DNA from: an uncultured Bacteroidia bacterium
GTDB taxonomy: Bacteria > Bacteroidota > Bacteroidia > Bacteroidales > UBA932
Length of the DNA stretch: 47,531 bases
NCBI GenBank assembly: GCA_902762655.1
Contig: CACWOZ010000015.1
Span: forward strand, 1 to 47,531
Direction of reading: 5' to 3'
Under the pieces are notes generated by a model. The model was not told the origin of the DNA and searched no databases. It saw only the letters and a list, made by a program, of their open reading frames with translations. Both the position numbers and the translations under genes were made by a program. Shown here in pieces: positions 27,021-34,941 of this stretch (the first letter of the stretch is position 1; each line of letters starts with the position of its first letter).

Positions 27021-29518
27021 ACAGAATCTGTGTTTTAACCGCTCTCATAGTGGCCTTCGGATGTGCAGAGGCAAAGAATTACGACAGGATATGGTTTGAT
27101 ATGCCGACATCTTCCGCAGGCAGCGCTGTATGGGCCGGGGGAGTAGATCCGGAATGGGAAAGCAAGTCGCTGCCCGTTGGTAACGGTTCGCTTGGTGCAA
27201 ATGTAATGGGATCAATCTCCCGCGAGCGGCTGACTCTCAATGAGAAATCGCTCTGGACCGGTGGCCCTGCCGTTACGGACGACCCTTCGTATTATTGGGA
27301 TTGCAACCGTCCGGCCGCGGGAGTTCTGCCCGAAATCCGCCGGGCTTTCCTGGAAGGCAACGATGCACGGGCAGAGGAACTGACAAAGAAGAATTTCGGC
27401 GCTGTACCGGAGCGTGTAGTGGAAGGCAGGAAGGAGGACCGTTTCGGTTATATGACAACGCTTGGCGAACTGCTGATAGAAACAGGCCTTAGAGAGGGCC
27501 CGGTGCCTGAAGGATTCGGCAGCCAGGCGCCCCAGAAGGTGAATTACAGTGGCAAGTGGGAGGCTGTGAAAACCGTACGCCCCGATCCTCATTCCGGCCC
27601 GGGAGCCACTGTGGAAGGCTATGAGAGGTCGCTCTCACTAGATTCCGCCTTGGTTCGCGTACAATTCTGCCAGGATGGCGTAAACTTCAAGCGCGAGGTG
27701 TTCGTTTCTTACCCAGACCAGGTGATGGCCATCCGATTTACAGCCGACCGCAAGGCTGCCTTGAACCTGAATCTTTCATATTTGCAGAATCCCATTGCAG
27801 AAGGGGAGACAGTGTCCATAGGTAAGGATGCAATCGCATACAGCGGCGCTTTGAAGAACAACGGCGAGAAGTTTGCCGTGCGGGTTCGGGCTTTGGCTAG
27901 AGGTGGTTCTTTGGCCTCGGAGAACGGAATCATCAAGGTTTCCGGAGCCGACGAAGTGTTGTTTCTGCTGGCTTCAGCCACCAACTACAAGATGAACTTC
28001 GATCCGGACCTCAGCGATCCCGCAACATACTATCATGGCAAAGATCCCCGGAAGGTGACTTCCAGGCGTGTAGCCCGTGCTTCCCGCCATGGATGGAAGC
28101 GTCTCCTGCAGCGCCATCTCGCCGATTATCAGCGGCTTTATTCCAGGGTGGAACTCACGCTCGCAGACGGACTATCCTCTCCTCAAGCCGGCCTGACGGC
28201 CCCTCCCAGCGGAGCTGGGCCCCTCCCTCTACATCCGAGGGCGGATATGGCGTCCGGAGAGGATAGTCCGTCTGCGGCGGATTTGCCAACGCCGTACAGG
28301 CTGGACAGGTATCGTGAGGGGCATCCGGATCTGGGGCTGGAGGTACTGTATTTCCAGTTCGGCAGGTATCTGCTTATAGCCTCCAGCCGCGAGGGTGATA
28401 TGCCAGCCAACCTGCAGGGCATCTGGTGCAACAAGATAAAGGGCCCCTGGAATACCGACTATCACAATAACATCAACATCCAGATGAACTACTGGCCGGC
28501 GAATGTGACCAATCTGGATGAATGTATGCCTCCGCTGGTAGATTATATCCGCTCGTTAGAGAAATCTGGGGAGAGGGTTGCACAGGCTTATTACAACGCG
28601 CGCGGTTGGACTGCGGAGATATCTTCCAATATCTACGGTTTCGCTTCTCCTGGAGATTCAGAGTCGATGATCTGGAACCTGGCTGCCGCAAACGGCCCCT
28701 GGCTTGCCACACACCTATGGGACCGTTATGATTTCACGCGCGACAGGCGCTACCTGAAGAGCGTCTACGGGCTGATTGCCGGTTCGGCCGATTTCGCCTG
28801 CGACATGCTATGGAAGCATCCTGATGGCTACTATACCGCTGCCCCTTCCACCTCTCCCGAACACGGTCCCGTAGACGCAGGCGCTACCTTTGTGCATGCC
28901 GTGGTGAGGGATATCCTCATGGATGCGATTGCTGCTGCAGAGGTGCTTGGGCGTGATGAGGAACGCTGCGCAGAGTGGCAGGAGGTACTGGAAAATATAG
29001 CACCCTATAGAGTCGGCCGTTATGGGCAATTGATGGAGTGGAGCAAGGATATAGACAACCCGGAGGACAACCATCGACATGTAAATCATCTCTTCGGACT
29101 TCATCCAGGCCATACAATTGCTGTGGGAGGAACACCGGAACTGGCGGAAGCTTCTAAGGTGGTGCTTGAGCATAGGGGTGATGCCGGCACAGGCTGGAGC
29201 ATGGGTTGGAAACTTAACATGTGGGCCCGTCTCAAAGATGGAGACCACGCTCATACCCTGTTGTCTAACCTGCTGAAATTCGGAACTTTGGACAATCTTT
29301 GGGACAATCATCCTCCTTTCCAGATCGACGGCAATTTCGGTGGCACGGCAGGCATTGCGGAAATGCTTCTTCAGAGCCATGACGGGCAGATAGAACTCCT
29401 TCCGGCCTTGCCGTCAGCCTGGTCCTCAGGCTCAGTCAAAGGCCTCCGGGCCCGTGGCGGCAAAACCATTGATATCAAGTGGGAGAACGGAACCGTGACA
29501 GAAACAACAAAACGGTGA
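27017..29518 (+). CDS. GH95 family alpha-L-fucosidase
   Basis: This 833-residue exported protein (signal peptide to GCAEA) matches GH95 inverting 1,2-alpha-L-fucosidases throughout. [14 protein letters not shown] is in the N-terminal beta domain, [13 protein letters not shown] holds the catalytic Asn pair near residue 485, STSPEHGP holds the proposed general acid Glu near 614, and [16 protein letters not shown] carries the Asp near 771. It would release terminal fucose from host or plant glycans in the periplasm. An extra low-complexity stretch of about 35-40 residues near 380-420 is encoded by a palindromic repeat. Its ATGA overlap ties it to the plug-domain protein. Confidence 0.92.
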   Translation: MNRICVLTALIVAFGCAEAKNYDRIWFDMPTSSAGSAVWAGGVDPEWESKSLPVGNGSLGANVMGSISRERLTLNEKSLWTGGPAVTDDPSYYWDCNRPAAGVLPEIRRAFLEGNDARAEELTKKNFGAVPERVVEGRKEDRFGYMTTLGELLIETGLREGPVPEGFGSQAPQKVNYSGKWEAVKTVRPDPHSGPGATVEGYERSLSLDSALVRVQFCQDGVNFKREVFVSYPDQVMAIRFTADRKAALNLNLSYLQNPIAEGETVSIGKDAIAYSGALKNNGEKFAVRVRALARGGSLASENGIIKVSGADEVLFLLASATNYKMNFDPDLSDPATYYHGKDPRKVTSRRVARASRHGWKRLLQRHLADYQRLYSRVELTLADGLSSPQAGLTAPPSGAGPLPLHPRADMASGEDSPSAADLPTPYRLDRYREGHPDLGLEVLYFQFGRYLLIASSREGDMPANLQGIWCNKIKGPWNTDYHNNINIQMNYWPANVTNLDECMPPLVDYIRSLEKSGERVAQAYYNARGWTAEISSNIYGFASPGDSESMIWNLAAANGPWLATHLWDRYDFTRDRRYLKSVYGLIAGSADFACDMLWKHPDGYYTAAPSTSPEHGPVDAGATFVHAVVRDILMDAIAAAEVLGRDEERCAEWQEVLENIAPYRVGRYGQLMEWSKDIDNPEDNHRHVNHLFGLHPGHTIAVGGTPELAEASKVVLEHRGDAGTGWSMGWKLNMWARLKDGDHAHTLLSNLLKFGTLDNLWDNHPPFQIDGNFGGTAGIAEMLLQSHDGQIELLPALPSAWSSGSVKGLRARGGKTIDIKWENGTVTETTKR
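28162..28276. repeat. Palindromic element with 21-bp perfect inverted repeats inserted in frame in the fucosidase gene
   Basis: The arms GCAGACGGACTATCCTCTCC (28163-28182) and its exact reverse complement (28256-28275) extend one further base pair outward. The 73-nt interior holds direct repeats GGCCCCTCCC (28199-28208 and 28218-28227) and a small CCCAGC/GCTGGG hairpin. The frame remains open and the encoded residues are Pro/Ser/Ala-rich, unlike the flanking enzyme. Confidence 0.8.
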
Positions 29519-29523
29519 AATAT

Positions 29524-30213
29524 ATGAAAACCAGTGCCAAAATAGCAGGTGTAGTTTTCCTGCTGCTTTCTCTGATCGATGTGCTGTCTGTTTTCATCGG
29601 CGGCAACAATATCCATCTGTATGTCAAGCCCTTGCTGATGCCATCGCTGGCTACCGCGGCCCTCTGCCAGCTTCTGCCCGAAAACAGCGGCAGGCTGACC
29701 TGCCTGCTGATGGCCGGCCTCTGCTTCCATACCGCAGGGGATGTGCTTCTGTTGTTCAAGGGTTTCACATTTTTTGCCGCAGGTCTCGGGGCTTTCATGG
29801 TGGGGCATTGGTTCTATCTGGCAATACTCTTCTCCGGAATCGGTGGTCTGAAGGGCTGGAAAGAGGTTCTGTGTATATGCGTACCGCTCGTGCTGGCTCC
29901 TGTTATTGTAGGCTTCTTCGGAGTGGAATGGCCTTTTAGCGCGGCCGTGGTCATCTATGCATTCACACTTATGGTTGTTTCCGCCAGCGGCATACTGTGG
30001 AAACTTCGCGGCAGACAGTTCGCCTGGCGCATTTTCTGGGGTGGCATAATCTTCATCATCTCCGATTCCCTGATAGCTCTGAATGCATTCGCCGGCATCG
30101 ACTTCACTTTGAGGAACGAACTGATAATGCCCACCTACCTGTTTGCAGAGTGGCTGCTGGTCAGCGGAATGGTACAGGAAAAACTACTTACTTCCGACGG
30201 CTCTTCCAAATAA
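29524..30213 (+). CDS. YhhN family membrane protein (lysoplasmalogenase-like)
   Basis: This 229-residue protein has about eight hydrophobic helices. It carries the conserved family Asp residues in HTAGDVLLLF and FIISDSLIALNAF, as in TMEM86/YhhN lysoplasmalogenases that split the vinyl-ether bond of lysoplasmalogens. The start at 29524 (MKTSAKIAG) lies 5 nt after the GH95 stop. The last 26 nt overlap the 3' end of the convergent cstA gene. Activity in this organism is an inference. Confidence 0.8.
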   Translation: MKTSAKIAGVVFLLLSLIDVLSVFIGGNNIHLYVKPLLMPSLATAALCQLLPENSGRLTCLLMAGLCFHTAGDVLLLFKGFTFFAAGLGAFMVGHWFYLAILFSGIGGLKGWKEVLCICVPLVLAPVIVGFFGVEWPFSAAVVIYAFTLMVVSASGILWKLRGRQFAWRIFWGGIIFIISDSLIALNAFAGIDFTLRNELIMPTYLFAEWLLVSGMVQEKLLTSDGSSK

Positions 30214-31639
30214 AGAAGAGCCCCAGTGCAAGCAGGAAGGTGCCTGAACCTATCCACACGTTCCAGCTTGCCGGAAGGCGGAATCCTATCTTGTCGATGC
30301 AGATAAAGGTGGTGCAGACGGCCGTCATAAAGGCTGCCGGAAGCATCGTCATAAGGTACCACAATCCTCCTTTGTGCTTTACAAGGTAGACGGTTGCCGT
30401 CCAAAGGGCGAACACTGCCAAGGTTTGGTTTGCCCATCCGAAATAGCGCCAGATGATGTTGAATCCGTCGGAATTGGCGACGTTGAACCAGAGCAGGGCG
30501 GAGGCGGCAAGGAAAAGGGGAATCCCCACCAGCAGTCGGTTGTGTACCGGCTTCTGATCCATCTTGATGAAATCGGAGATGATCAGGCGGGCGCTGCGGA
30601 AGGCGGTGTCGCCGCTGGTGATGGGCGCCGCAACTACTCCAAGCACCGCGAGTATGCCGCCCAGGATTCCTAGCCAACTTTGAGAAACCTTCGTGACCAC
30701 TGTAGGGGCTGCGGCACTTAGGTCCGAACCGACTTCGACAGCACCTCCGTCAAAGAAAAAGTAAGAGGAGACGGCAGCCCATATAAGCGCGACCAGACCT
30801 TCTGTTATCATGGATCCGTAGAATACCGGCCGACCCAGCTTTTCGTTCTTGAGGCAGCGGGCCATGAGCGGGCTCTGTGTGGCATGGAAGCCGCTGATGG
30901 CGCCGCAGGCGATAGTTATGAACAGGCATGGGAAAATGGGCTGGCCCTTCAATCCTATCGAGGGTCCGCGATTCTGAAGGCCGTCCCATATTTCGGGAAG
31001 ATGGGGCCATTTTACGAAGAGGCAGACCATCAGCGCGGCGGCCATGAATAGAAGCGCGAATGCAAACAGGGGATAGACCTTGCCTATTATCTTGTCGATG
31101 GGCAGGAGTGTTGCGATGATATAATACAGGAAAATAACGCCAACCCACAGCATGATTGCCCCGTGGCTTCCGTCACCGGCCATGTCGCCGAGGATAAGTG
31201 CCGGGCTGTAGACGAAAACGGTCCCTACCAGCAGGAGCAGTACGATTGAGAACACCAGCATTACTTTCTTTGTGCCGCCACCAAGGTAGTCGCCTACGAG
31301 TTCGGGGAGACCCGCTCCGTCGTGACGAACTGAAAGCATCCCCACGAAATAGTCGTGGACGGCACCTGCAAAAATGCATCCGAGCACTATCCAGAGGTAT
31401 GATGCCGGACCGAATTTCGCCCCCATGATGGCCCCGAAGATTGGACCCGTTCCTGCTATGTTGAGGAACTGGATCATGAACACCTTCCAGGTGGGGAGGG
31501 GTAGAAAATCAACACCGTCGGTCTTGCTGATAGCGGGAGTGATGCGCTTCGGGTCGGGTGAGAATACTCTATCTACAAATGCGCCGTAAATGGCATAGCC
31601 CGCAATAAGGGCCAGGATGCAAAGCAGAAAAGACAGCAT
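30188..31639 (-). CDS. cstA: CstA family carbon starvation protein (peptide/pyruvate transporter), short form
   Basis: The 483-residue inner-membrane protein begins MLSFLLCILALIAGYAIYG. It has the CstA signatures LNIAGTGPIFGAIMGAKFGP and GCIFAGAVHDYFVGMLSVRH, then ISGFHATQSPLMARCL and ITSGDTAFRSARLII. Its length matches the short CstA form, not the 700-residue enterobacterial one. Family members import peptides or pyruvate during starvation. It is monocistronic and divergent from the Hdr-like operon. Confidence 0.92.
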   Translation of the reverse strand: MLSFLLCILALIAGYAIYGAFVDRVFSPDPKRITPAISKTDGVDFLPLPTWKVFMIQFLNIAGTGPIFGAIMGAKFGPASYLWIVLGCIFAGAVHDYFVGMLSVRHDGAGLPELVGDYLGGGTKKVMLVFSIVLLLLVGTVFVYSPALILGDMAGDGSHGAIMLWVGVIFLYYIIATLLPIDKIIGKVYPLFAFALLFMAAALMVCLFVKWPHLPEIWDGLQNRGPSIGLKGQPIFPCLFITIACGAISGFHATQSPLMARCLKNEKLGRPVFYGSMITEGLVALIWAAVSSYFFFDGGAVEVGSDLSAAAPTVVTKVSQSWLGILGGILAVLGVVAAPITSGDTAFRSARLIISDFIKMDQKPVHNRLLVGIPLFLAASALLWFNVANSDGFNIIWRYFGWANQTLAVFALWTATVYLVKHKGGLWYLMTMLPAAFMTAVCTTFICIDKIGFRLPASWNVWIGSGTFLLALGLFFIWKSRRK

Positions 31640-31661
31640 GATATCTGGTTGTTCGTTCCTG

Positions 31662-31669
31662 CAAATGTA
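31662..31669 (-). promoter_or_regulatory. -7 box TACATTTG of cstA
   Basis: The minus-strand box lies 22 nt upstream of the cstA start. Confidence 0.5.
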
Positions 31670-31716
31670 ATCATTTTTACTGCAATTTTGAAATCAGCAT
31701 GAGCTTGTCCATAATC

Positions 31717-31749
31717 TTGCTTAAAGATGGAAATATTTTTTTATATTTG
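31717..31749 (+). promoter_or_regulatory. Promoter of the Hdr-like operon (TTG-N22-TATATTTG)
   Basis: The -7 box TATATTTG is at 31742-31749 and TTG at 31717-31719. The first start codon is 19 nt downstream. Confidence 0.5.
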
Positions 31750-31768
31750 AAAGTTCAAGACGTGTATT

Positions 31769-32479
31769 ATGGGTAAACTATACGACGAACTGACAAAGGA
31801 CTATCGTTTCAAGGAGGGGCTCAAGACCTGCATCAACTGCGGCACCTGCACCGCTATCTGCCCGGCAGCGGAGTTCTATAAATACGATCCGCGAAAGATT
31901 GTGGATACTGTCCAGCGCAAGGACGAAGAAGGGATTCTGGAGCTTTTGAAAAGCGAGACCATCTGGTATTGCGGAGAGTGTATGTCCTGCGTGACCCGCT
32001 GCCCCCGCAAGAACGGGGCAGGCCTTGTGGTGATGGCACTTCGCAATCTCTCCACTAAATTGGGATATTTCACTGAATCGGAAAAGGGCCGCCAATTGTA
32101 TCCTCTCACAAAGGTGCTGACTACAAATGTGTTGAAATTGGGATACTGCGTCCATCCTTCCACATACAAATATGAGGACCACCCTGAATCCGGGCCTGTT
32201 TTCGAGTGGGTGCTCAATAATCAGCAGGATGTTTATGACCGTCTTGGTGCAAACTTCGGCCGCCAGGGGGCAGGCGCCCTCAGGGCCATACCCCAGGAGG
32301 ATCTGGACGAACTGCAGGCAATCTTCGACGAAACCGGGGCCACAGAGCGCATAAATCTTGTGGAGGAGTGCTCGAAAAAGAAGGCGGAAGAGATGGGAAT
32401 GACAATGGAAGAATATACCAAATATACCTTCGAGCACTGCTCGAGGGGACATTTCAATAATGAGGAGGGCTCGCTATGA
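31769..32479 (+). CDS. HdrC-like protein with two [4Fe-4S] clusters
   Basis: This is a 236-residue soluble protein. Two CxxCxxCxxxCP motifs, at Cys21-24-27-31 and Cys68-71-74-78, are typical of HdrC and related electron carriers. The C-terminal 120 residues are an extension without recognised domain. It should pass electrons between the flavoprotein and the CCG-domain subunit encoded next. The stop overlaps the following ATG as ATGA. Confidence 0.85.
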   Translation: MGKLYDELTKDYRFKEGLKTCINCGTCTAICPAAEFYKYDPRKIVDTVQRKDEEGILELLKSETIWYCGECMSCVTRCPRKNGAGLVVMALRNLSTKLGYFTESEKGRQLYPLTKVLTTNVLKLGYCVHPSTYKYEDHPESGPVFEWVLNNQQDVYDRLGANFGRQGAGALRAIPQEDLDELQAIFDETGATERINLVEECSKKKAEEMGMTMEEYTKYTFEHCSRGHFNNEEGSL

Positions 32480-33546
32480 TCTATCAGGGCAAGCAGAAAA
32501 TATGGTCTGACTACCAGAAAGAGATCCCGGACGATCATTGGTTCTATGTGCGCAGTTGCATCAGGCAGAGTTTCTTCCCGGCTTCGGAGCATTACTTCCT
32601 GAAGATTTGCCGCGACATGCTTGGACGCGACATCTATGAATCCGCCCATCATACGACATGCGGCGGAATTGCCTATCATGCCGACACAATCCCGCAGGAA
32701 ACTGCGATGACCATTGTGGCCCGCCAGTTCGCTCTGATGACGGAGGCCGGATACAAGAATCTGGTGACGTCGTGCATCACTTCTTTCGGGAACTACACCG
32801 AAATCCTCGAAACCTGGCGTGAATTCCCCGAATTGGAGGCCCGCATCCGCGAAAAACTATGGAAGGCCTGCCGCAGGGAGTTCGAGAAACCCGAGTATGT
32901 TGCCCACGCCAGCGACCTAGTCTACAAGTTCCGTGAAGAGATAGCAGCACGTGCAAAATACCAACTCGTGAACAAGGCGACGGGCGAGCCTCTGAGGGTT
33001 GTGGAGCACATCGGCTGCCATTATTCCAAGATGTTCCCTCACAAAGGAGTAGGCGGCGCGGAATACCCCTGCGTACTCAGCGGAATGGCAGAAGCCTGGG
33101 GAGGGAAGGTTATAGACTATCCCGAGCGCAGGCACTGCTGCGGTTTCGGTTTCCGGCAGTATCTTGTGAAAGCGAATCGCGGTTACTCCGTATCGAACAC
33201 GCATAAGAAGTTCGAATCTATGGAGCCATATCATCCCGACATGATAATAACCAACTGTCCCGGATGTCCCTTCTTCCTGGACCGCTGGCAGTACGTGATT
33301 TCGGAACAGACAGGAAAGACTTACGGCGAGAATGGCCACGGGATTCCCGTCCTTACTTATGAAGAGATGGCCGGTCTCGTGCTGGGAGTGGATCCCTGGG
33401 ATCTTGGCCTGCAGGTGCATCAGGTGGGACCAGAGCCGCTTCTGGACAAGATAGGTATACCCTATGATCCCGGGAAGAAGTATCTCGGTCTGAATGAGAA
33501 GGAACTTAAGAAACCTGGCCTTCCCACGGTCCTGAAATGCTGCTGA
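32476..33546 (+). CDS. HdrB-like CCG-domain protein
   Basis: The 356-residue protein has two Cys-rich CCG-type modules. The first is SCIRQS with TTCGGIAYH and TSCITSF; the second is HIGCHYSK with HCCGFGFRQY and NCPGCPFFLDRW. In HdrB such modules hold noncubane [4Fe-4S] clusters where the disulfide is reduced. The spacing in module 1 is unusual, so its cluster may differ. It is translationally coupled to the HdrC-like gene. CoM/CoB chemistry is not implied. Confidence 0.85.
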   Translation: MIYQGKQKIWSDYQKEIPDDHWFYVRSCIRQSFFPASEHYFLKICRDMLGRDIYESAHHTTCGGIAYHADTIPQETAMTIVARQFALMTEAGYKNLVTSCITSFGNYTEILETWREFPELEARIREKLWKACRREFEKPEYVAHASDLVYKFREEIAARAKYQLVNKATGEPLRVVEHIGCHYSKMFPHKGVGGAEYPCVLSGMAEAWGGKVIDYPERRHCCGFGFRQYLVKANRGYSVSNTHKKFESMEPYHPDMIITNCPGCPFFLDRWQYVISEQTGKTYGENGHGIPVLTYEEMAGLVLGVDPWDLGLQVHQVGPEPLLDKIGIPYDPGKKYLGLNEKELKKPGLPTVLKCC

Positions 33547-33551
33547 TCCAT

Positions 33552-33578
33552 TGTCATTCTGAACGAAGAGAAGAAACT
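33552..33578 (+). repeat. Diverged dispersed repeat between the HdrB-like and HdrA-like genes
   Basis: TGTCATTCTGAACGAAGAGA aligns with the repeat at 11203-11230 with a few differences. It fills most of the only sizeable gap (34 nt) in the five-gene operon. Confidence 0.5.
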
Positions 33579-33580
33579 AT

Positions 33581-34603
33581 ATGAAAAGTAAAGAACAGGT
33601 ACTGATCGTAGGCGGCGGAATTGCCGGTATGGAAGCGGCGCGCCAACTCAAGGAATTGGGGCTTTCTCCCATTATAGTCGAGAAGAATTCTTCGCTTGGC
33701 GGCCATGTCGCACAGTGGAACTGTCTGTTCCCTGACCTTACCCCTGCCCGCAAGGTCCTCGAGCCGTATGAGGAGGCGCTGAAAGACGTAGAGGTACTTC
33801 TCGAGACTGAAATCGCCTCTATCAACCGTCTGCAGAAGGATTATTCCGTGGTGCTCAACGATGGCCGCAGCCTGCCCTGCAAGGCTGTGGTTTTCGCTAC
33901 CGGATTCAATCTTTTCGAAGCGGAGAAGAAAGAAGAATACGGATACGGGGTCTACGATCGTGTGATTACCAACCGCGATCTGGAGAACTGGTTCAATACC
34001 GGGAGCGACGGCCGCATCCCCGAGAAGCCCTCGGCCATCGGTTTCGTGCATTGCGTAGGTTCCAGGGACGTAAAAGCCGGTAACACCCAGTGTTCCAAGG
34101 TCTGCTGCATCACAGCCATAAAGCAGGCCATAGAAATGAAAGAGAAGTTCCCTAATGCTGAAATTTACTGTTTCTACATGGATCTCCGGCTTTTCGGGAA
34201 GAAATACGAGGATTTTTATATAAACGCCCAAAAGGATTATGGTATCCATTTCATACGCGGCCGCGTATCGGAAGTCTCCGAAACCCTTGACGGCCGAGTT
34301 CTTGTTAAGGCGGAAGATACCCTTATAGGCAAGCCTGTCAAAGTCAGGCTCGATTTGCTGGTGCTGATGGCCGGCATTGTCTGCAATAAGGATAATCAGG
34401 CCCTGGTGCGTGCCGTGTCGCTGCCTGTTGACGAGGACGGATTCTTCCGCAGCAAGGACAATATCGCGTCTATCACTGAATCTGACCGGGACGGGATTTT
34501 CTTTGCAGGCACCTGTACCGGCCCCAAAACCATTCCCGAGACCATTGCCGAAGCACGCAGTGCGGCATTGAACGTGTACAACTATCTTAAAGCCCGCAGG
34601 TAA
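33581..34603 (+). CDS. HdrA/QmoA-like FAD flavoprotein, short form
   Basis: The 340-residue protein has an N-terminal FAD motif (LIVGGGIAGMEAARQL). The HdrA-type cysteine segment is at about 150-175 (HCVGSRD, then TQCSKVCCITAIKQA), and the C-terminal FAD-binding segment is DGIFFAGTCTGPKTIPETI. It lacks the added ferredoxin domains of long HdrA proteins and is near the size of QmoA. It is the likely electron-bifurcating or entry subunit of the complex. TAATG overlap couples it to the next ferredoxin-like gene. Confidence 0.87.
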   Translation: MKSKEQVLIVGGGIAGMEAARQLKELGLSPIIVEKNSSLGGHVAQWNCLFPDLTPARKVLEPYEEALKDVEVLLETEIASINRLQKDYSVVLNDGRSLPCKAVVFATGFNLFEAEKKEEYGYGVYDRVITNRDLENWFNTGSDGRIPEKPSAIGFVHCVGSRDVKAGNTQCSKVCCITAIKQAIEMKEKFPNAEIYCFYMDLRLFGKKYEDFYINAQKDYGIHFIRGRVSEVSETLDGRVLVKAEDTLIGKPVKVRLDLLVLMAGIVCNKDNQALVRAVSLPVDEDGFFRSKDNIASITESDRDGIFFAGTCTGPKTIPETIAEARSAALNVYNYLKARR

Positions 34604-34941
34604 TGGATTTCGGTTTCGGACTCAATCCCAGTTCGGCGATCGAACTGGACAAGCAGAATCTCTCGCTGTACAATAAACTGTGCCGCATAGAACCCACGGC
34701 AGCTACATGCATGGCCTGCGGTAGTTGCAGCGCGACATGCACTGCGGCCGGGTATTCCGGCATGAGCGTGCGGAAACTGCTTATCGACCTCCAGCGTGGG
34801 CGCAATCAGGAAGTGGAACAGATGCTTTCACACTGCATGCTCTGCGGTAAATGCACCATGGTCTGTCCACGAGGCATCAATACACGCAGGGTAATTCTTA
34901 CCGTGTGCAGGCTTTACGATAATGTGGAGGGCGTGCTATGA
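34603..34941 (+). CDS. Small HdrC-like ferredoxin with two [4Fe-4S] sites
   Basis: The 112-residue protein carries CxxCxxCxxxC at Cys36-39-42-46 and CxxCxxCxxxCP at Cys78-81-84-88. The first site ends CTAA instead of CP. It probably connects the flavoprotein to the membrane subunit encoded immediately downstream, with ATGA overlap. Confidence 0.85.
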   Translation: MDFGFGLNPSSAIELDKQNLSLYNKLCRIEPTAATCMACGSCSATCTAAGYSGMSVRKLLIDLQRGRNQEVEQMLSHCMLCGKCTMVCPRGINTRRVILTVCRLYDNVEGVL

